Counted from the stretch's first letter, positions 26,967 through 35,659 are shown. The stretch: DNA of 60,607 nucleotides from Streptomyces sp. NRRL S-37 (GCF_000721605.1 NZ_JOIZ01000028.1:1-60607), one strand, 5' to 3'. The notes: generated by a model from the sequence alone, not told the origin. Translations and numbers: made by a program.

Positions 26967-28223
26967 GTGATCCTCGTGGAAGACTGGGCAGAGATCCGCC
27001 GTCTGCACCGGGCGGAACAGATGCCGATCCGTGCGATCGCACGACATCTCGGTATCTCGAAGAACACCGTGAAGCGAGCCCTGGCCAACGACCGGCCGCC
27101 GAAGTACGAGCGGCCGGCGAAGGGCTCGGCGGTCGACGCGGTGGAGGTGCAGATCCGCGAGTTGCTGCGGGAGACACCGACGATGCCCGCGACGGTGATC
27201 GCCGAGCGGATCGGCTGGGAACGCGGGATGACGGTGTTGAAGGACCGGATCCGTGAGCTTCGCCCGGCCTATCTGCCGGTCGATCCGGTCTCCCGGACGA
27301 ACTACCGGCCCGGCGAGCTGGCCCAGTGCGACCTGTGGTTTCCCGACGCCCAGATCCCGCTGGGCTATGGGCAGACCGGCCGGCCGCCGGTGCTGGTGAT
27401 GGTCTCGGGCTATTCGCGGGTGATCGCCGCACGGATGCTTCCCTCCAGGAGGACGGGCGACCTGATCGACGGCCACTGGCGGCTGCTGTCGCAGTGGGAC
27501 GCCGTCCCCAAGACGCTGGTCTGGGACAACGAGGCCGGCATCGGCCGCGGCCGTCCGACGTCCGAGTTCGCTGCGTTCGCGGGCCTGCTCGCCACCAAGA
27601 TCTACTTGTGCCGGCCGCGGGATCCGGAGGCGAAAGGGCTGGTGGAGCGGGCCAACGGCTATCTGGAGACGTCGTTCCTGCCGGGCCGGCACTTCAGCGG
27701 TCCGGACGACTTCAACACCCAGCTCGATGCCTGGCTCAAGGTCGCCAACCGGCGCGTTCACCGCACCCTGGGCGCCCGTCCGGCCGACCGGTGGGAAGCC
27801 GACCGGGCCGGGATGCTCACCCTGCCCGCGGTCGACCCGCCGACCTGGTGGCGGTTTTCCACCCGCCTCGGCCGGGACCACTATGTCCGCGTCGACACCT
27901 GCGACTACTCCGTCGACCCCGCCGCCGTCGGCCACCACGTCACCGTGCTGACCGACAACGACCAGGTCATCGTCCTGACCACCGGCGGCGAGATCGTCGC
28001 CCAGCACGTCCGCTGCTGGGCCCGCCACCAGACCATCACCGATCCCGAACACGCCGAGGCAGGAGCGATGATGCGCCACCAAGCCCGCCGCCGGCCCACG
28101 GGTCACATCCAGGCCGTCGGCTGCGGCGGCGGCCCGATGGTCGAAGTCGAACAACGCGAGCTCGACACCTATGACCGCCTGTTCACCGTCATCGACGGCG
28201 GCGCCGACAAGGAGGCCATCTAA
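26967..28223 (+). CDS. istA: IstA transposase (IS21 family)
   Basis: A 418-residue transposase. The N-terminal helix-turn-helix has IARHLGISKNTVKRALAND. The DDE integrase domain follows, with LAQCDLWFPDAQIP carrying the first Asp, LVWDNEAGIG the second, and the Glu in EAKGLVERANGYLE. Length and layout are normal for IstA. GGAGGGAAGG precedes the GTG start. IstA catalyses cut-and-paste or copy transposition with IstB as the ATP-dependent target-site helper. istB follows immediately. Confidence 0.95.
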   Translation: MILVEDWAEIRRLHRAEQMPIRAIARHLGISKNTVKRALANDRPPKYERPAKGSAVDAVEVQIRELLRETPTMPATVIAERIGWERGMTVLKDRIRELRPAYLPVDPVSRTNYRPGELAQCDLWFPDAQIPLGYGQTGRPPVLVMVSGYSRVIAARMLPSRRTGDLIDGHWRLLSQWDAVPKTLVWDNEAGIGRGRPTSEFAAFAGLLATKIYLCRPRDPEAKGLVERANGYLETSFLPGRHFSGPDDFNTQLDAWLKVANRRVHRTLGARPADRWEADRAGMLTLPAVDPPTWWRFSTRLGRDHYVRVDTCDYSVDPAAVGHHVTVLTDNDQVIVLTTGGEIVAQHVRCWARHQTITDPEHAEAGAMMRHQARRRPTGHIQAVGCGGGPMVEVEQRELDTYDRLFTVIDGGADKEAI

Positions 28224-29078
28224 ATGCCCCCGGCCGCCACCACCGCAGACGGCGAGGCCGCCCTCGCCCAGCCCGTCGACAAGGCCCCGGCCGCCGGCCG
28301 CCGCACCAGCCAGCAGACCAACTCCGAGCTGGCCTTCCTGGCCCGGGCACTGAAGGCACCGGCCCTGCTGGACGCCGCCGACCGGCTCGCCGAACGGGCC
28401 CGCAAGGAGTCCTGGACGCATGCCGAATACCTCGTCGCCTGTCTCCAGCGGGAGGTCTCCGCCCGGGAGTCCCACGGCGGTGAAGCACGAGTACGCGCCG
28501 CCCGCTTCCCCGCGATCAAGACGCTCGAGGAACTCGACGTCGCCCATCTGCGCGGCCTGACGCGCGAGCAGCTGGCCCACCTGGGCACCCTGGACTTCAT
28601 CGACGGCAAGGAGAACGTCCTCTTCCTCGGCCCGCCCGGCACCGGCAAGACGCACCTGGCCATCGGCCTGGGAGTCCGCGCCTGTCAGGCCGGCCACCGC
28701 GTCGCCTTCGCCACCGCCGCCGAATGGGTCGACCGCCTCGCCGCCGCCCACCAGGCCGGCAACCTCGCCACCGAGCTCACCCGCCTCGGCCGCTATCCGC
28801 TGATCATCGTGGACGAGGTCGGCTACATCCCCTTCGAATCGGAGGCCGCGAACCTGTTCTTCCAACTGATCTCGAACCGCTACGAACGCGCGTCCGTGAT
28901 CGTCACCAGCAACAAACCCTTCGGGCGCTGGGGAGAGGTCTTCGGCGACGAGACCGTGGCCGCCGCCATGATCGACCGCCTCGTCCACCACGCCGAGGTC
29001 CACCCCCTCAAAGGCGACTCCTACCGCATGCGCGGCCGTGAACTCGGACGCGTCCCCACCGACAAAGACAACGACTGA
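28224..29078 (+). CDS. istB: IstB AAA+ helper ATPase (IS21 family)
   Basis: A 284-residue ATPase starting directly after the istA stop. Walker A FLGPPGTGKTHLAIGLG is near residue 140 and Walker B LIIVDEVGYIPF near 195, followed by the SNKPFGRWGEVFGD sensor region typical of IstB. It assembles on target DNA and stimulates IstA. The length is normal and the gene intact. Confidence 0.95.
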   Translation: MPPAATTADGEAALAQPVDKAPAAGRRTSQQTNSELAFLARALKAPALLDAADRLAERARKESWTHAEYLVACLQREVSARESHGGEARVRAARFPAIKTLEELDVAHLRGLTREQLAHLGTLDFIDGKENVLFLGPPGTGKTHLAIGLGVRACQAGHRVAFATAAEWVDRLAAAHQAGNLATELTRLGRYPLIIVDEVGYIPFESEAANLFFQLISNRYERASVIVTSNKPFGRWGEVFGDETVAAAMIDRLVHHAEVHPLKGDSYRMRGRELGRVPTDKDND

Positions 29079-29146
29079 ACCACCACAACTGGGTCCATTT
29101 TCAACCGCCCAAAGTGGGTCACGATTCACCCGACGCCGACATGTGC

Positions 29147-29625
29147 TGGGGGTAGTCAGTCGGCGGGACGCTGTTCGGGAGGGTTGGCTGCACCGGGTTG
29201 GCGTGGTGGTGTGCCGCGATAGGCAGGGCCGTTTTCTCGTCCATCGGCGGGCTGAGCACCTGTCCCGTTTCCCAGGGCACTACGAATTCGGGGTCGGGGG
29301 TGCTGCGGGAGTCGGTGAGTCCTATGAGCAGGCAGCTGCTCGCGAGGTCGGTGAGGAGATGGGAGTGCGGGCGACAGCGCGCCTTCGGTTCAAGTTCCTC
29401 AACAGGGGCGGGCTCAGCCCTCATTGGCTTGCGGTCTGTGACGCCGTGCTTCCGGAGATCGTCGCCCCTGATCCGGAAGAGGTGGCTTGGCACGGGTGGC
29501 TGACTGAGTCCGAGCTGCGGCGGGCTCTGCAGCAGTGGACCTTCACTCCTGATAGCCAGGCGGTTTTCGATCGATATCTCGCTTGTCGTGCGGATCCGGC
29601 TTCTGCGCCGGAACGGTGCTCATGA
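29147..29625 (+). pseudogene. Nudix hydrolase, main part, separated from its start by IS21
   Basis: After the target duplication the Nudix protein resumes with LGVVSRRDAV and contains a perfect Nudix box GAAGVGESYEQAAAREVGEE followed by MGV. Nudix enzymes hydrolyse nucleoside-diphosphate-linked compounds; the GWLHRVG...HRRAEHLSRFPG features resemble isopentenyl-diphosphate-isomerase-like Nudix proteins. Only about 15 N-terminal residues are missing, and a frame from the end of the IS reads into it, so a fused or re-initiated product may still be made. The last 83 bp overlap the 3' end of the large recombinase gene in antisense. Confidence 0.85.
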
Positions 29626-31756
29626 GTTGGGTCAGGGGGACGAAGCCGTCGGTGGTCCCGAGTTCACGTGGCGTGGGGCCGCCTGGGGTCGGTGTGTCCG
29701 CGAGACGCTCGGCGAGAGCGGTGACCGCTTCGCGGTCTCCTTCGAGGGCTTCCCGTTCGTCATCGGTCAGGTCCAGGCGCTCGAGCATCTGGTCGATGCC
29801 GTCCTTGACGGCCAGGAGTTTCCCCTGCGAGGACTGCTTGGGGACGTAGAAGGGGCAGCGTGCGCAGGCCAACCGGTGTGGGCACTTGGCGAAGAAGTCG
29901 TAGCTGCAGTAGCCCTCGCCCAGGTCGTAGTACTTCCAGGGCTGTTCGCCGCCGGCGGCGGCTCCGGTGAGGATGGACTCGCGGTCGATGAGGACCTGGA
30001 TGGTGCGGACGTTGCGGGCGAAGTAGTCGGCCTTCTTGTAGGCCGCGGTGAGGGTGCGCTGCAGGATCGCCGCGTAGTAGCGGGTGCTGGCTGGATGTTT
30101 GTGGCCGAGCCATTGCTGCAGGTCGTTGAGGGTTAGTGGCTCGCGGGCGTTGAGGAGTTGGGTGGCGATGGTGGCGCGGGCCCGGTGACTGGTCAGGGCG
30201 CCGCGGGAGTCGGTCTGCGGGACGCCGGACTTGCGGCAGAGAGCCGGGAGAATGTTGTGGTTGAGGTAGTCCTTTCCGACGAGCTGGCCCCGGTGGCAGA
30301 ACAGGTGCTGCCGCTTCTCGCCGGTCTTGCGATCGGCCAAGTCGGGCTGCGGTGGCCGGACGAGTTTCCAGGCGTCGATGAGCTGGCCGACGACGGGGTC
30401 GACCGGCTTGTTGAACGGCCGGGACGTCTTGTTCTGCGGGATGTGCAGCAGACAGATGGTGAAGGGCTCTCCGCTGGTGTTGTCGGTGCCCTCGTCCCAG
30501 GTGACGCAGTCCAGTTCGAGGCGGCGGATCTCGTCGACACGGCAGCCGCCGAACAGCCAGACCGCCACCATGGCCCGGACCATCTCGACCGGGTAGTAGG
30601 TCGCCTTCCAACCGGCCTTTCGGGCTCGACCAGAGCCGTAGGGCATGAGGTCCTCGGCGTTTAGCGTGAGCCCGGCGGCCATGAGCTTGGCCCATGATGC
30701 GTCGTCGATGTTCCTGGGGTTCGGCCCCATCTGGGCGCGCAGGGAGAGCGGCATGCTCATCACGCGGCGCGGGTCGAACCGGGGCTTGATCCACTCCCAT
30801 TCGATGAGGTCGCAGAAGAACCCACGTATGCTGTCGATCCGTGCTGCCCGTCCGCCTGCGGAGATGGGCTGACCGAAGCGGCTGCGGTTGCGGTTGTGGC
30901 CGGCCCACTGACCAACAGTGGCCTTCATGGTGTCGGCGATGTACTCGGCCGCCATATCCCGGGTCCACTGATCCGGCGAGATGACGTCCGGGTGCTTCTC
31001 CGCTGCCCAGCGTCCGCCGATGAGGATGACGGAGAACATCGAACGGATGGTGCCGGGCTCGTGGGTGGAGAACTTCCGCCAGCGCAGGGCCCACTCGGCC
31101 CACTCGGGTGGAACGGTGGAGAGCATGTCGGAGCGGGGCCCGGCCTTGTCCTCGTTGGCGTGCAGCGGGGCCGGGAGGATGCCCTTGTCCGCGAGCACCC
31201 GCGAGATCTTGATCAGCCCGCGACGCCGACTGGTCAGACCGGCCGCCTTGTAGTCGTCGACGAGTCGGCGTACGAGGTCGTCGGTGAGGTCTTCCAGGCG
31301 GGGGCTGCCCGCGCTGAGGAGGGCGTCGAGGACCGCATTGCCGACCTGCCATTCCAGCAGATGAGGGGAGGTCTGCCAGGAACTCAGGACCTGTTCGATC
31401 TCGTCCAGCGCGGGCTGGGTGGCGCCGGGGCCGAAGACCAGGTCGGCGAGCCTGCGGAGCTGATTGATCCCGGCCGTGTGGTGCAAGCGGTGATGCCCAC
31501 CGAGCAGGTGACCGAGAGCCGCGATGTGCAGACGGGCGGGGCCGGCGGTGAGGGATATCTCAGCCCAGGCGGCCTCGTCCCATGAACGGTAGGAGAGGCC
31601 GCGGACACGTACCTCGTCAAGGATGCGGTTGCGTGCGGCGCGGGCGGTCTTGGGGGACCAGGCCCGGACTGCCTCGTCGACCGGCCGCATCAGCTCCAGC
31701 AGAGCCTCGCGCGGCATCGCGTCGCCAGCGGCGTTGTTGGGATCGGTCGTGGTCAT
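29543..31756 (-). CDS. Large tyrosine recombinase with C-terminal zinc ribbon (TnpB-like)
   Basis: A 737-residue protein. The catalytic set of tyrosine recombinases is complete: Arg in GGCRVDEIRR near 405, Lys in IPQNKTSRP, HxxR in SHRARATIATQLL near 523, His in WLGHKHPAS near 550 and the nucleophile in TRYYAAIL near 559. A Cys cluster follows near 620-640 (GYCSYDFFAKCPHRLACARC), probably a zinc ribbon. Size and partner resemble TnpB of Tn554-like elements. It overlaps the smaller recombinase by 4 bp (ATGA), so both are made together. Confidence 0.88.
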   Translation of the reverse strand: MTTTDPNNAAGDAMPREALLELMRPVDEAVRAWSPKTARAARNRILDEVRVRGLSYRSWDEAAWAEISLTAGPARLHIAALGHLLGGHHRLHHTAGINQLRRLADLVFGPGATQPALDEIEQVLSSWQTSPHLLEWQVGNAVLDALLSAGSPRLEDLTDDLVRRLVDDYKAAGLTSRRRGLIKISRVLADKGILPAPLHANEDKAGPRSDMLSTVPPEWAEWALRWRKFSTHEPGTIRSMFSVILIGGRWAAEKHPDVISPDQWTRDMAAEYIADTMKATVGQWAGHNRNRSRFGQPISAGGRAARIDSIRGFFCDLIEWEWIKPRFDPRRVMSMPLSLRAQMGPNPRNIDDASWAKLMAAGLTLNAEDLMPYGSGRARKAGWKATYYPVEMVRAMVAVWLFGGCRVDEIRRLELDCVTWDEGTDNTSGEPFTICLLHIPQNKTSRPFNKPVDPVVGQLIDAWKLVRPPQPDLADRKTGEKRQHLFCHRGQLVGKDYLNHNILPALCRKSGVPQTDSRGALTSHRARATIATQLLNAREPLTLNDLQQWLGHKHPASTRYYAAILQRTLTAAYKKADYFARNVRTIQVLIDRESILTGAAAGGEQPWKYYDLGEGYCSYDFFAKCPHRLACARCPFYVPKQSSQGKLLAVKDGIDQMLERLDLTDDEREALEGDREAVTALAERLADTPTPGGPTPRELGTTDGFVPLTQLMSTVPAQKPDPHDKRDIDRKPPGYQE

Positions 31757-32796
31757 CGCTCCTCCAGCAGTGCGGCGAGCAGTCGCTCACGGTCGGCTTG
31801 GATGGTGGTGTTCGTGCGGTGGAAGCGGGCGGCCAGTTCGCGGCCGGACAGGTGGATGTAGCGCATAGTGGTGGCGAGATCGCGGTGGCCGGCGTACTGG
31901 GCGATCTGGTCGATGGTCCAGTCGGCGCGGGCCAGGTCGGTCAGCCGCAGATGTCGAAGGGTGTGGGTGGACAACCGGGCAGCTCCAGCTTTGCGGGCGA
32001 TGCGTTCGACGGTCTTCGACCAGATCGAAGGACCCAGTGGGGCGCCGTAGTTGCGGTTCGAGACGGAGCGGAACAGCGGTCCGTCGATCCGACCGAACAT
32101 CGTGCGACGCTCGGCGAGGTAGGCCACGAACAGCTGGGACGAGGTGGTGCCGAAGGCTACTTCCCGGGCTCGCTGGGATTTGGTGGTCTCTGCCCGAAGG
32201 TGGATCAGCCGGTGTGCGGGTTCGAAGTCCTCGACGTCGAGTTGGACGAGTTCTTCGCGGCGTAGTGCACCGTCGTAGGCGAGCGTGACCATCAGCCGGT
32301 TGCGCAGTGGTTCCTCGCCCGAGGCGGTCAAGATCCGTTGCCAGATCTCCTCGTTGGGGATCCAAGGGGCCTGTTCGACGCGTCGTACGAGGCCCTGGCG
32401 GGGTCTGCGACCACCACGGCTCGCCTGCCCTCGCCGTACCGGGTTCTGTTCACGCAGCCCGTCTTCCACCAGGTACTCGTAGAAGGATCGGACAGCCACC
32501 AGGCGCTGTTGGATGGTCGCGTTCGCAAGTCCGGCATCGGACCGTCGTGGCCCCTTCGCAGGACGCCGGAGGGGCCGATCCAGCATGTCCCTGATCCAGG
32601 CTGCGACGGTGTCCGCGCGGGCAAGTAATGGATCCGTGCCGTGCACGGCGCAGAACCGCAGGTGATCCTCGACCGCCCGTCCGTACGCGTCGATTGTGTT
32701 GGGGGCCCGGCCGATGTTCGCCGTGAACTGCAGCCACCGGTGAGCCAGTTGATGCTCTGCGACAGTGGGGAACTTGCCCCACGGGATCGGGGCCAT
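31753..32796 (-). CDS. Tyrosine recombinase (TnpA-like) at the island end
   Basis: A 347-residue integrase. The N-terminal SAM-like DNA-binding domain has NIGRAPNTIDAYGRAVEDHL. The catalytic residues are in ALRREELVQLD (Arg), STHTLRHLRLTD (HxxR, near 278), YAGHRDLATT (His, near 302) and MRYIHLSG (Tyr, near 311). The ATG is only 33 bp inside the right end of the island and the gene runs in the same direction as the interrupted operon, so it could be driven by the host promoter. With its partner it should carry out excision and integration. Confidence 0.9.
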   Translation of the reverse strand: MAPIPWGKFPTVAEHQLAHRWLQFTANIGRAPNTIDAYGRAVEDHLRFCAVHGTDPLLARADTVAAWIRDMLDRPLRRPAKGPRRSDAGLANATIQQRLVAVRSFYEYLVEDGLREQNPVRRGQASRGGRRPRQGLVRRVEQAPWIPNEEIWQRILTASGEEPLRNRLMVTLAYDGALRREELVQLDVEDFEPAHRLIHLRAETTKSQRAREVAFGTTSSQLFVAYLAERRTMFGRIDGPLFRSVSNRNYGAPLGPSIWSKTVERIARKAGAARLSTHTLRHLRLTDLARADWTIDQIAQYAGHRDLATTMRYIHLSGRELAARFHRTNTTIQADRERLLAALLEER

Positions 32797-32808
32797 GGCT
32801 GCAGCCTA

Positions 32809-32829
32809 GACCTGTCCGATTCCACATAA
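32809..32829 (-). repeat. Right end of the recombinase island
   Basis: Read inward from GGCA, the end is TTATGTGGAATC then GGACAGGTC, matching in order the TTAT, GAAT and GACAGG blocks of the left end at 26,689-26,713. Confidence 0.65.
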
Positions 32830-33470
32830 GGCATCCCAGGCAACTCGACTTCGGTGTATCGGCGAGACCGAGCGAAGTCAGGTAGCGCACGCAGTCGGCC
32901 CTGCTCCAGGACATGTCCAGAAGGGGATGTCGGTTACGCATGTACTTGACGTCCGCGTCCTTCGCGCGATGGAATTCATCCGTGGAGATTCCTACCCACT
33001 GCTCGACGAAAACACCCTTCGGAATGCGTGCCGGGTAGGGGGAACCGAGCAGTTCGCGCACCTTCTGTTTAATCGGCTTCACCTTATACTCGCCCGTGCA
33101 CTGCCGCCGAGTCATTCCAGGTCGCCCGTCCTGATTGAGGATGTGCAGCGGCATGGAGGCGAATCGGTGATCCGGGTTCAGAGCGTCGTCGCGGATATTG
33201 CCGGCCGACACGCGAAGTACGGGTATCCCGGCGGGTGCGGCTATCTCCTCTTCCAGTCGGTCAAGGTGCGCATAAACCGCTTCGGGTTCCCAGCCGGTGT
33301 CGGCGAAAATCGCGTAGTCGACCTTAGGAAGAATTCCCTCGGCTGACAGGGAGAGGAGAGTGCTGGACTGAACTCCCGCGCCGAGGGAGAGAGCGCGAAA
33401 TCGAGGCTGATTTGAAATGGCTTGTCCTGGGTGTAGGGAAAGGGAGGGTGTGCTCGCATCGCTGCTGTCG
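32830..33470 (-). pseudogene. N-terminal part of the split PP-loop (PAPS-reductase-like) gene
   Basis: The frame contains the ATP-pyrophosphatase P-loop SLGAGVQSSTLLSLSAEG, then YAIFADTGWEPEAVYAHLDR, PGMTRRQCTGEYKVKPIKQK and TPKSSCLGC, where the island begins. These are the hallmarks of PP-loop/PAPS-reductase-like proteins, which activate a substrate with ATP before sulfur or nucleotide chemistry. The frame is open from about 33,470, but no ATG/GTG/TTG precedes the P-loop; the first usable start (GTG 33,211) would remove it. The start may be lost, non-canonical or hidden by a base error. Beyond 32,834 translation runs into island sequence (LMWNRTG) and is meaningless. Confidence 0.85.
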
Positions 33471-33472
33471 CG

Positions 33473-34103
33473 TCAGCGGCAGGGGGATTCCGGCCGGCCG
33501 CGGGATACGGCGTCGCACAGGGCGGGGATGCGGTCGAGGAGGTCGGCGGCCGACTCGATGAACTGCTGCGGTGTAGGTCCGATTAGGACGACCCGCCGTG
33601 ATGTGGCGGCGGCCTGGCGGCGCTGATTCTCCACGCCGCGGGCAAGGGCAGCGGTCAGTTCGGCGACGGCGTCCTGGGCGGCCTTGGCGATCTGCGCGAC
33701 GTGTTGTCCTCGCGGTGCCAGTGATTCAGGTAGGCGATCTGCGCGAGGGGGGCGGTGGTGAGCGGAATGCGTTCGATGCGCTGGTCGTCGCCGAGCAGCT
33801 GGGGCAGAGCCTGGGTGACGGCGACGATGAACTCGATCGGGGGCTGCCTGGTGAACCGGGCTTCCCAGTACGGCTCGTGGTTCGGGATGGACCACCAGTG
33901 GCCGCGGGTGTGACGGGAGTTGAAGGTCACGAACAGGCTGCCGTCGGGGCTGCTGACGCAGATGCCGCTCGCGCGATCGTGCTCGCTCGGCCAGCCGAAG
34001 AGGTGGATCAGCGGGCCGATCGCGTCGGCGAGCCGGTCGACGCCCGCTCCCGCCAGATAGCGCGGGGGGCCAGGACGCGGGCCTGCGGTTCGAAGGGCGT
34101 CAC
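33473..34103 (-). pseudogene. DUF317 protein gene with two frameshifts
   Basis: The GTG at 34,103 overlaps the upstream stop by 4 bp and starts VTPFEPQARVLAP. The DUF317 continuation RYLAGAGVDRLADAIGPL is in another frame; one extra G in the six-G run at 34,064-34,069 would join them. The middle part (CVSSPDGSLFVTFNSRHT, HWWSIPNHEPYWEARF) is typical DUF317. A second one-base gap near 33,705-33,712, after YLNHWHRED, is needed to reach VAQIAKAAQDAVAELTAAL and the end near 33,473. It could be decay or base-calling error. Confidence 0.7.
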
Positions 34104-34255
34104 CGCAGGGCTCCATGTACCGCAGGCGGCGTGGGGGTGACTTCCGCGAGCGCCGTCGCCAGGGCTTGTGGAGGAAACATCTCGGGCGTGTGCGTGCACG
34201 GCTTGGAACTGGCGTCACAGGGAGCAGCGGTGTTCTGCGGGGCGTGCGAGGTCAT
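34100..34255 (-). CDS. Small unknown protein in the gene train
   Basis: A 51-residue frame (starts MTSHAPQNTA, ends AVHGALR), placed between two train genes and overlapping the next GTG by 4 bp. Coupled spacing is the main support; no family was recognised. Confidence 0.45.
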   Translation of the reverse strand: MTSHAPQNTAAPCDASSKPCTHTPEMFPPQALATALAEVTPTPPAVHGALR

Positions 34256-34281
34256 GGGCTGGCGTGGCTCCAGTGGATCAG

Positions 34282-35037
34282 TCAACGGCCGCGGGTCGCC
34301 GTAGTCGCAGCGGCGGGTGCGGAAGCAGGTGTCGTGCCGGGCGCCCTGCGGACGGGCGGGCTGCTGATGGCGGTGGCCAGGGCGGTGGTACCGGCGGGGG
34401 TGAGACGGACACGGTCTTGGAGCGGGCCGCCCACGTACGCGGAGGGTGCGGATTTCGGGACGCGTTCCGCGAGCCCGTGTGCCTCCAGCGCCCGGAGTGT
34501 GCCGATGACCACGCGCTCGTCGCGGTAGTGGACGTACTGCCGTCCCATGGAGCTGGTGGCCACGACGTTTCCGCAGGCGATTTCCCACAGGGCGGTGTGG
34601 TGCGCGGCGGTCAGGCTGTGGTCTGGATCGTCGCTCGCGGTCCACCCGCGGCGTCGGATCTCGTGGGCGAGGGTGTCGGCGCAGCCCATCGCCGCTTCGG
34701 GCGCCAGGGCGGTCAGGGTGCGTGCCATCGGTAGCTGCTGGTCCGCGGAGGCACTGCTCAAGAAGGCGAGCTGCTGGAGGCGGACCACTGCGTTGGATAG
34801 GTCGTGGCTCTGGAAGAGGCGTTCGTCAGTGACCGCTTTGAGGGCGGTGCGGGTAGCGGAGGCGAGTCGCTGAGCGGAGGTGACGTGGGCGTCGGGCTCG
34901 GGTCGGGAACTGGCCCGCAGGAGACGGTCGAGCATGTCGTTGTGCTGCACGTACTGGTCTGCGAGCAACAGCAGCCGTTCAACCGGCGTCGGAGGGGCGG
35001 CCACGTCGAACAGGAGGCCCTCGGGCGGTGTCGTCAT
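34282..35037 (-). CDS. Unknown protein with a winged-helix-like C-terminus
   Basis: A 251-residue, largely helical protein (VERLLLLADQYVQHNDMLDR near the start). The C-terminal third, with TAAHHTALWEIACGNV, then ERVVIGTLRALEAHGLAERV and DRVRLTPAGTTAL, has the layout of a winged helix: recognition helix followed by a wing and an LTPAG turn. DNA binding is therefore possible. The ATG overlaps the preceding gene's stop by 4 bp. No named family. Confidence 0.65.
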   Translation of the reverse strand: MTTPPEGLLFDVAAPPTPVERLLLLADQYVQHNDMLDRLLRASSRPEPDAHVTSAQRLASATRTALKAVTDERLFQSHDLSNAVVRLQQLAFLSSASADQQLPMARTLTALAPEAAMGCADTLAHEIRRRGWTASDDPDHSLTAAHHTALWEIACGNVVATSSMGRQYVHYRDERVVIGTLRALEAHGLAERVPKSAPSAYVGGPLQDRVRLTPAGTTALATAISSPPVRRAPGTTPASAPAAATTATRGR

Positions 35038-35570
35038 ACGCGGCGCCGGATAGCGGGGACCGGTGAGGAGGGGGCCTGCTGCGGGCTGTGCTGCTGGGCG
35101 GCGGAGATGAGCTGCTGGTCCTCAGCCCGCTGCGAGAATGAGGCGAGGCGGCGGGAGAGCCGTCGTGCCACGGCACGATAGGTGGTGGACGCTCGCTGCA
35201 TCTCGGCCCCGGCACGGCGGAGTTGATCACGGCTGGTCGCGGGAGTGGAGTCGGCGTCCTCGTACAGCAGGATTTCGGTGCGGTGGTGGATGGCGAGGTT
35301 ACACAGTGTGGCGGCGAGTGAGATCTGGGCGCAGGCGCCGGCGAGGTGCGCCAGGTTGTCGGCGCCGTCTTTCATCGCGGGATACTGGCTGACTGACAGG
35401 TCGTGGACCTGCCGCGTGCACTTCATCGCGAGGTCGTGCACCTGCAAGCTCAGGGGGGCGATTTCTCGGAAGGGCTTGGCGATCTCGCCTTCCCGGATCC
35501 GTGTTGTCTCCGCGGACAACTGCTCCAGGGTGGGGGCCACCTCGCCGAGAAGGCGGGTGTGTTCGGTCAA
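35034..35570 (-). CDS. Unknown helical protein
   Basis: A 178-residue protein, apparently from a TTG at 35,570. It is almost entirely helical (LSLQVHDLAMKCTRQVHDLS; LRRAGAEMQRASTTYRAVAR) with a repeated VHDL motif, suggesting a helical bundle or coiled coil. It is co-translated with the next gene (ATGA overlap). Function unknown. Confidence 0.6.
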   Translation of the reverse strand: MTEHTRLLGEVAPTLEQLSAETTRIREGEIAKPFREIAPLSLQVHDLAMKCTRQVHDLSVSQYPAMKDGADNLAHLAGACAQISLAATLCNLAIHHRTEILLYEDADSTPATSRDQLRRAGAEMQRASTTYRAVARRLSRRLASFSQRAEDQQLISAAQQHSPQQAPSSPVPAIRRRV

Positions 35571-35659
35571 GTCGACGGTGTGCAGAGCAACTCCGGGGGC
35601 GTGCGCAGTACGGGAAGAATGATGGTGGTTGGTCCGTCACCGTGCATGAGCGGTACCGG

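Larger units (their letters stand above)
26862..29141 (+). mobile_element. Complete IS21-family insertion sequence
   Basis: 2280 bp, starting TGTCGGCG and ending CGCCGACA. The outer 26 bp of the two ends match as inverted repeats at 20 positions (26,862-26,887 and 29,116-29,141), and inner copies of GACCCA(C/G)TTGTGG near both ends fit the multiple terminal repeats of this family. It is flanked by a 5-bp direct repeat TGTGC (26,857-26,861 and 29,142-29,146). Both genes are intact, so it may still be active. Confidence 0.93.
26685..32833. mobile_element. Two-recombinase island inserted in the PP-loop gene
   Basis: A segment of about 6.14 kb with GGCA at both ends (26,685-26,688 and 32,830-32,833) and imperfect inverted ends just inside: AGTTATTGAGAATTG then GACAGGGTC on the left, and TTATGTGGAATC then GGACAGGTC read inward on the right. 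It carries two overlapping tyrosine recombinase genes at the right end and a Nudix cargo gene, and was later hit by an IS21-family element. The paired recombinases (347 and 737 residues) recall TnpA/TnpB of Tn554-type transposons, although no TnpC was seen. Removal by recombination at GGCA would restore the host gene exactly. Confidence 0.85.

Noticed and set aside
26925..29129. 734-codon minus-strand frame opposite istA/istB
   Set aside because: Shadow of two intact IS21 genes.
32450..32829. Extension of the PP-loop frame past KSSCLGC (LMWNRTG...)
   Set aside because: This part is island sequence read out of frame with the small recombinase; it only looks open because of GC content.
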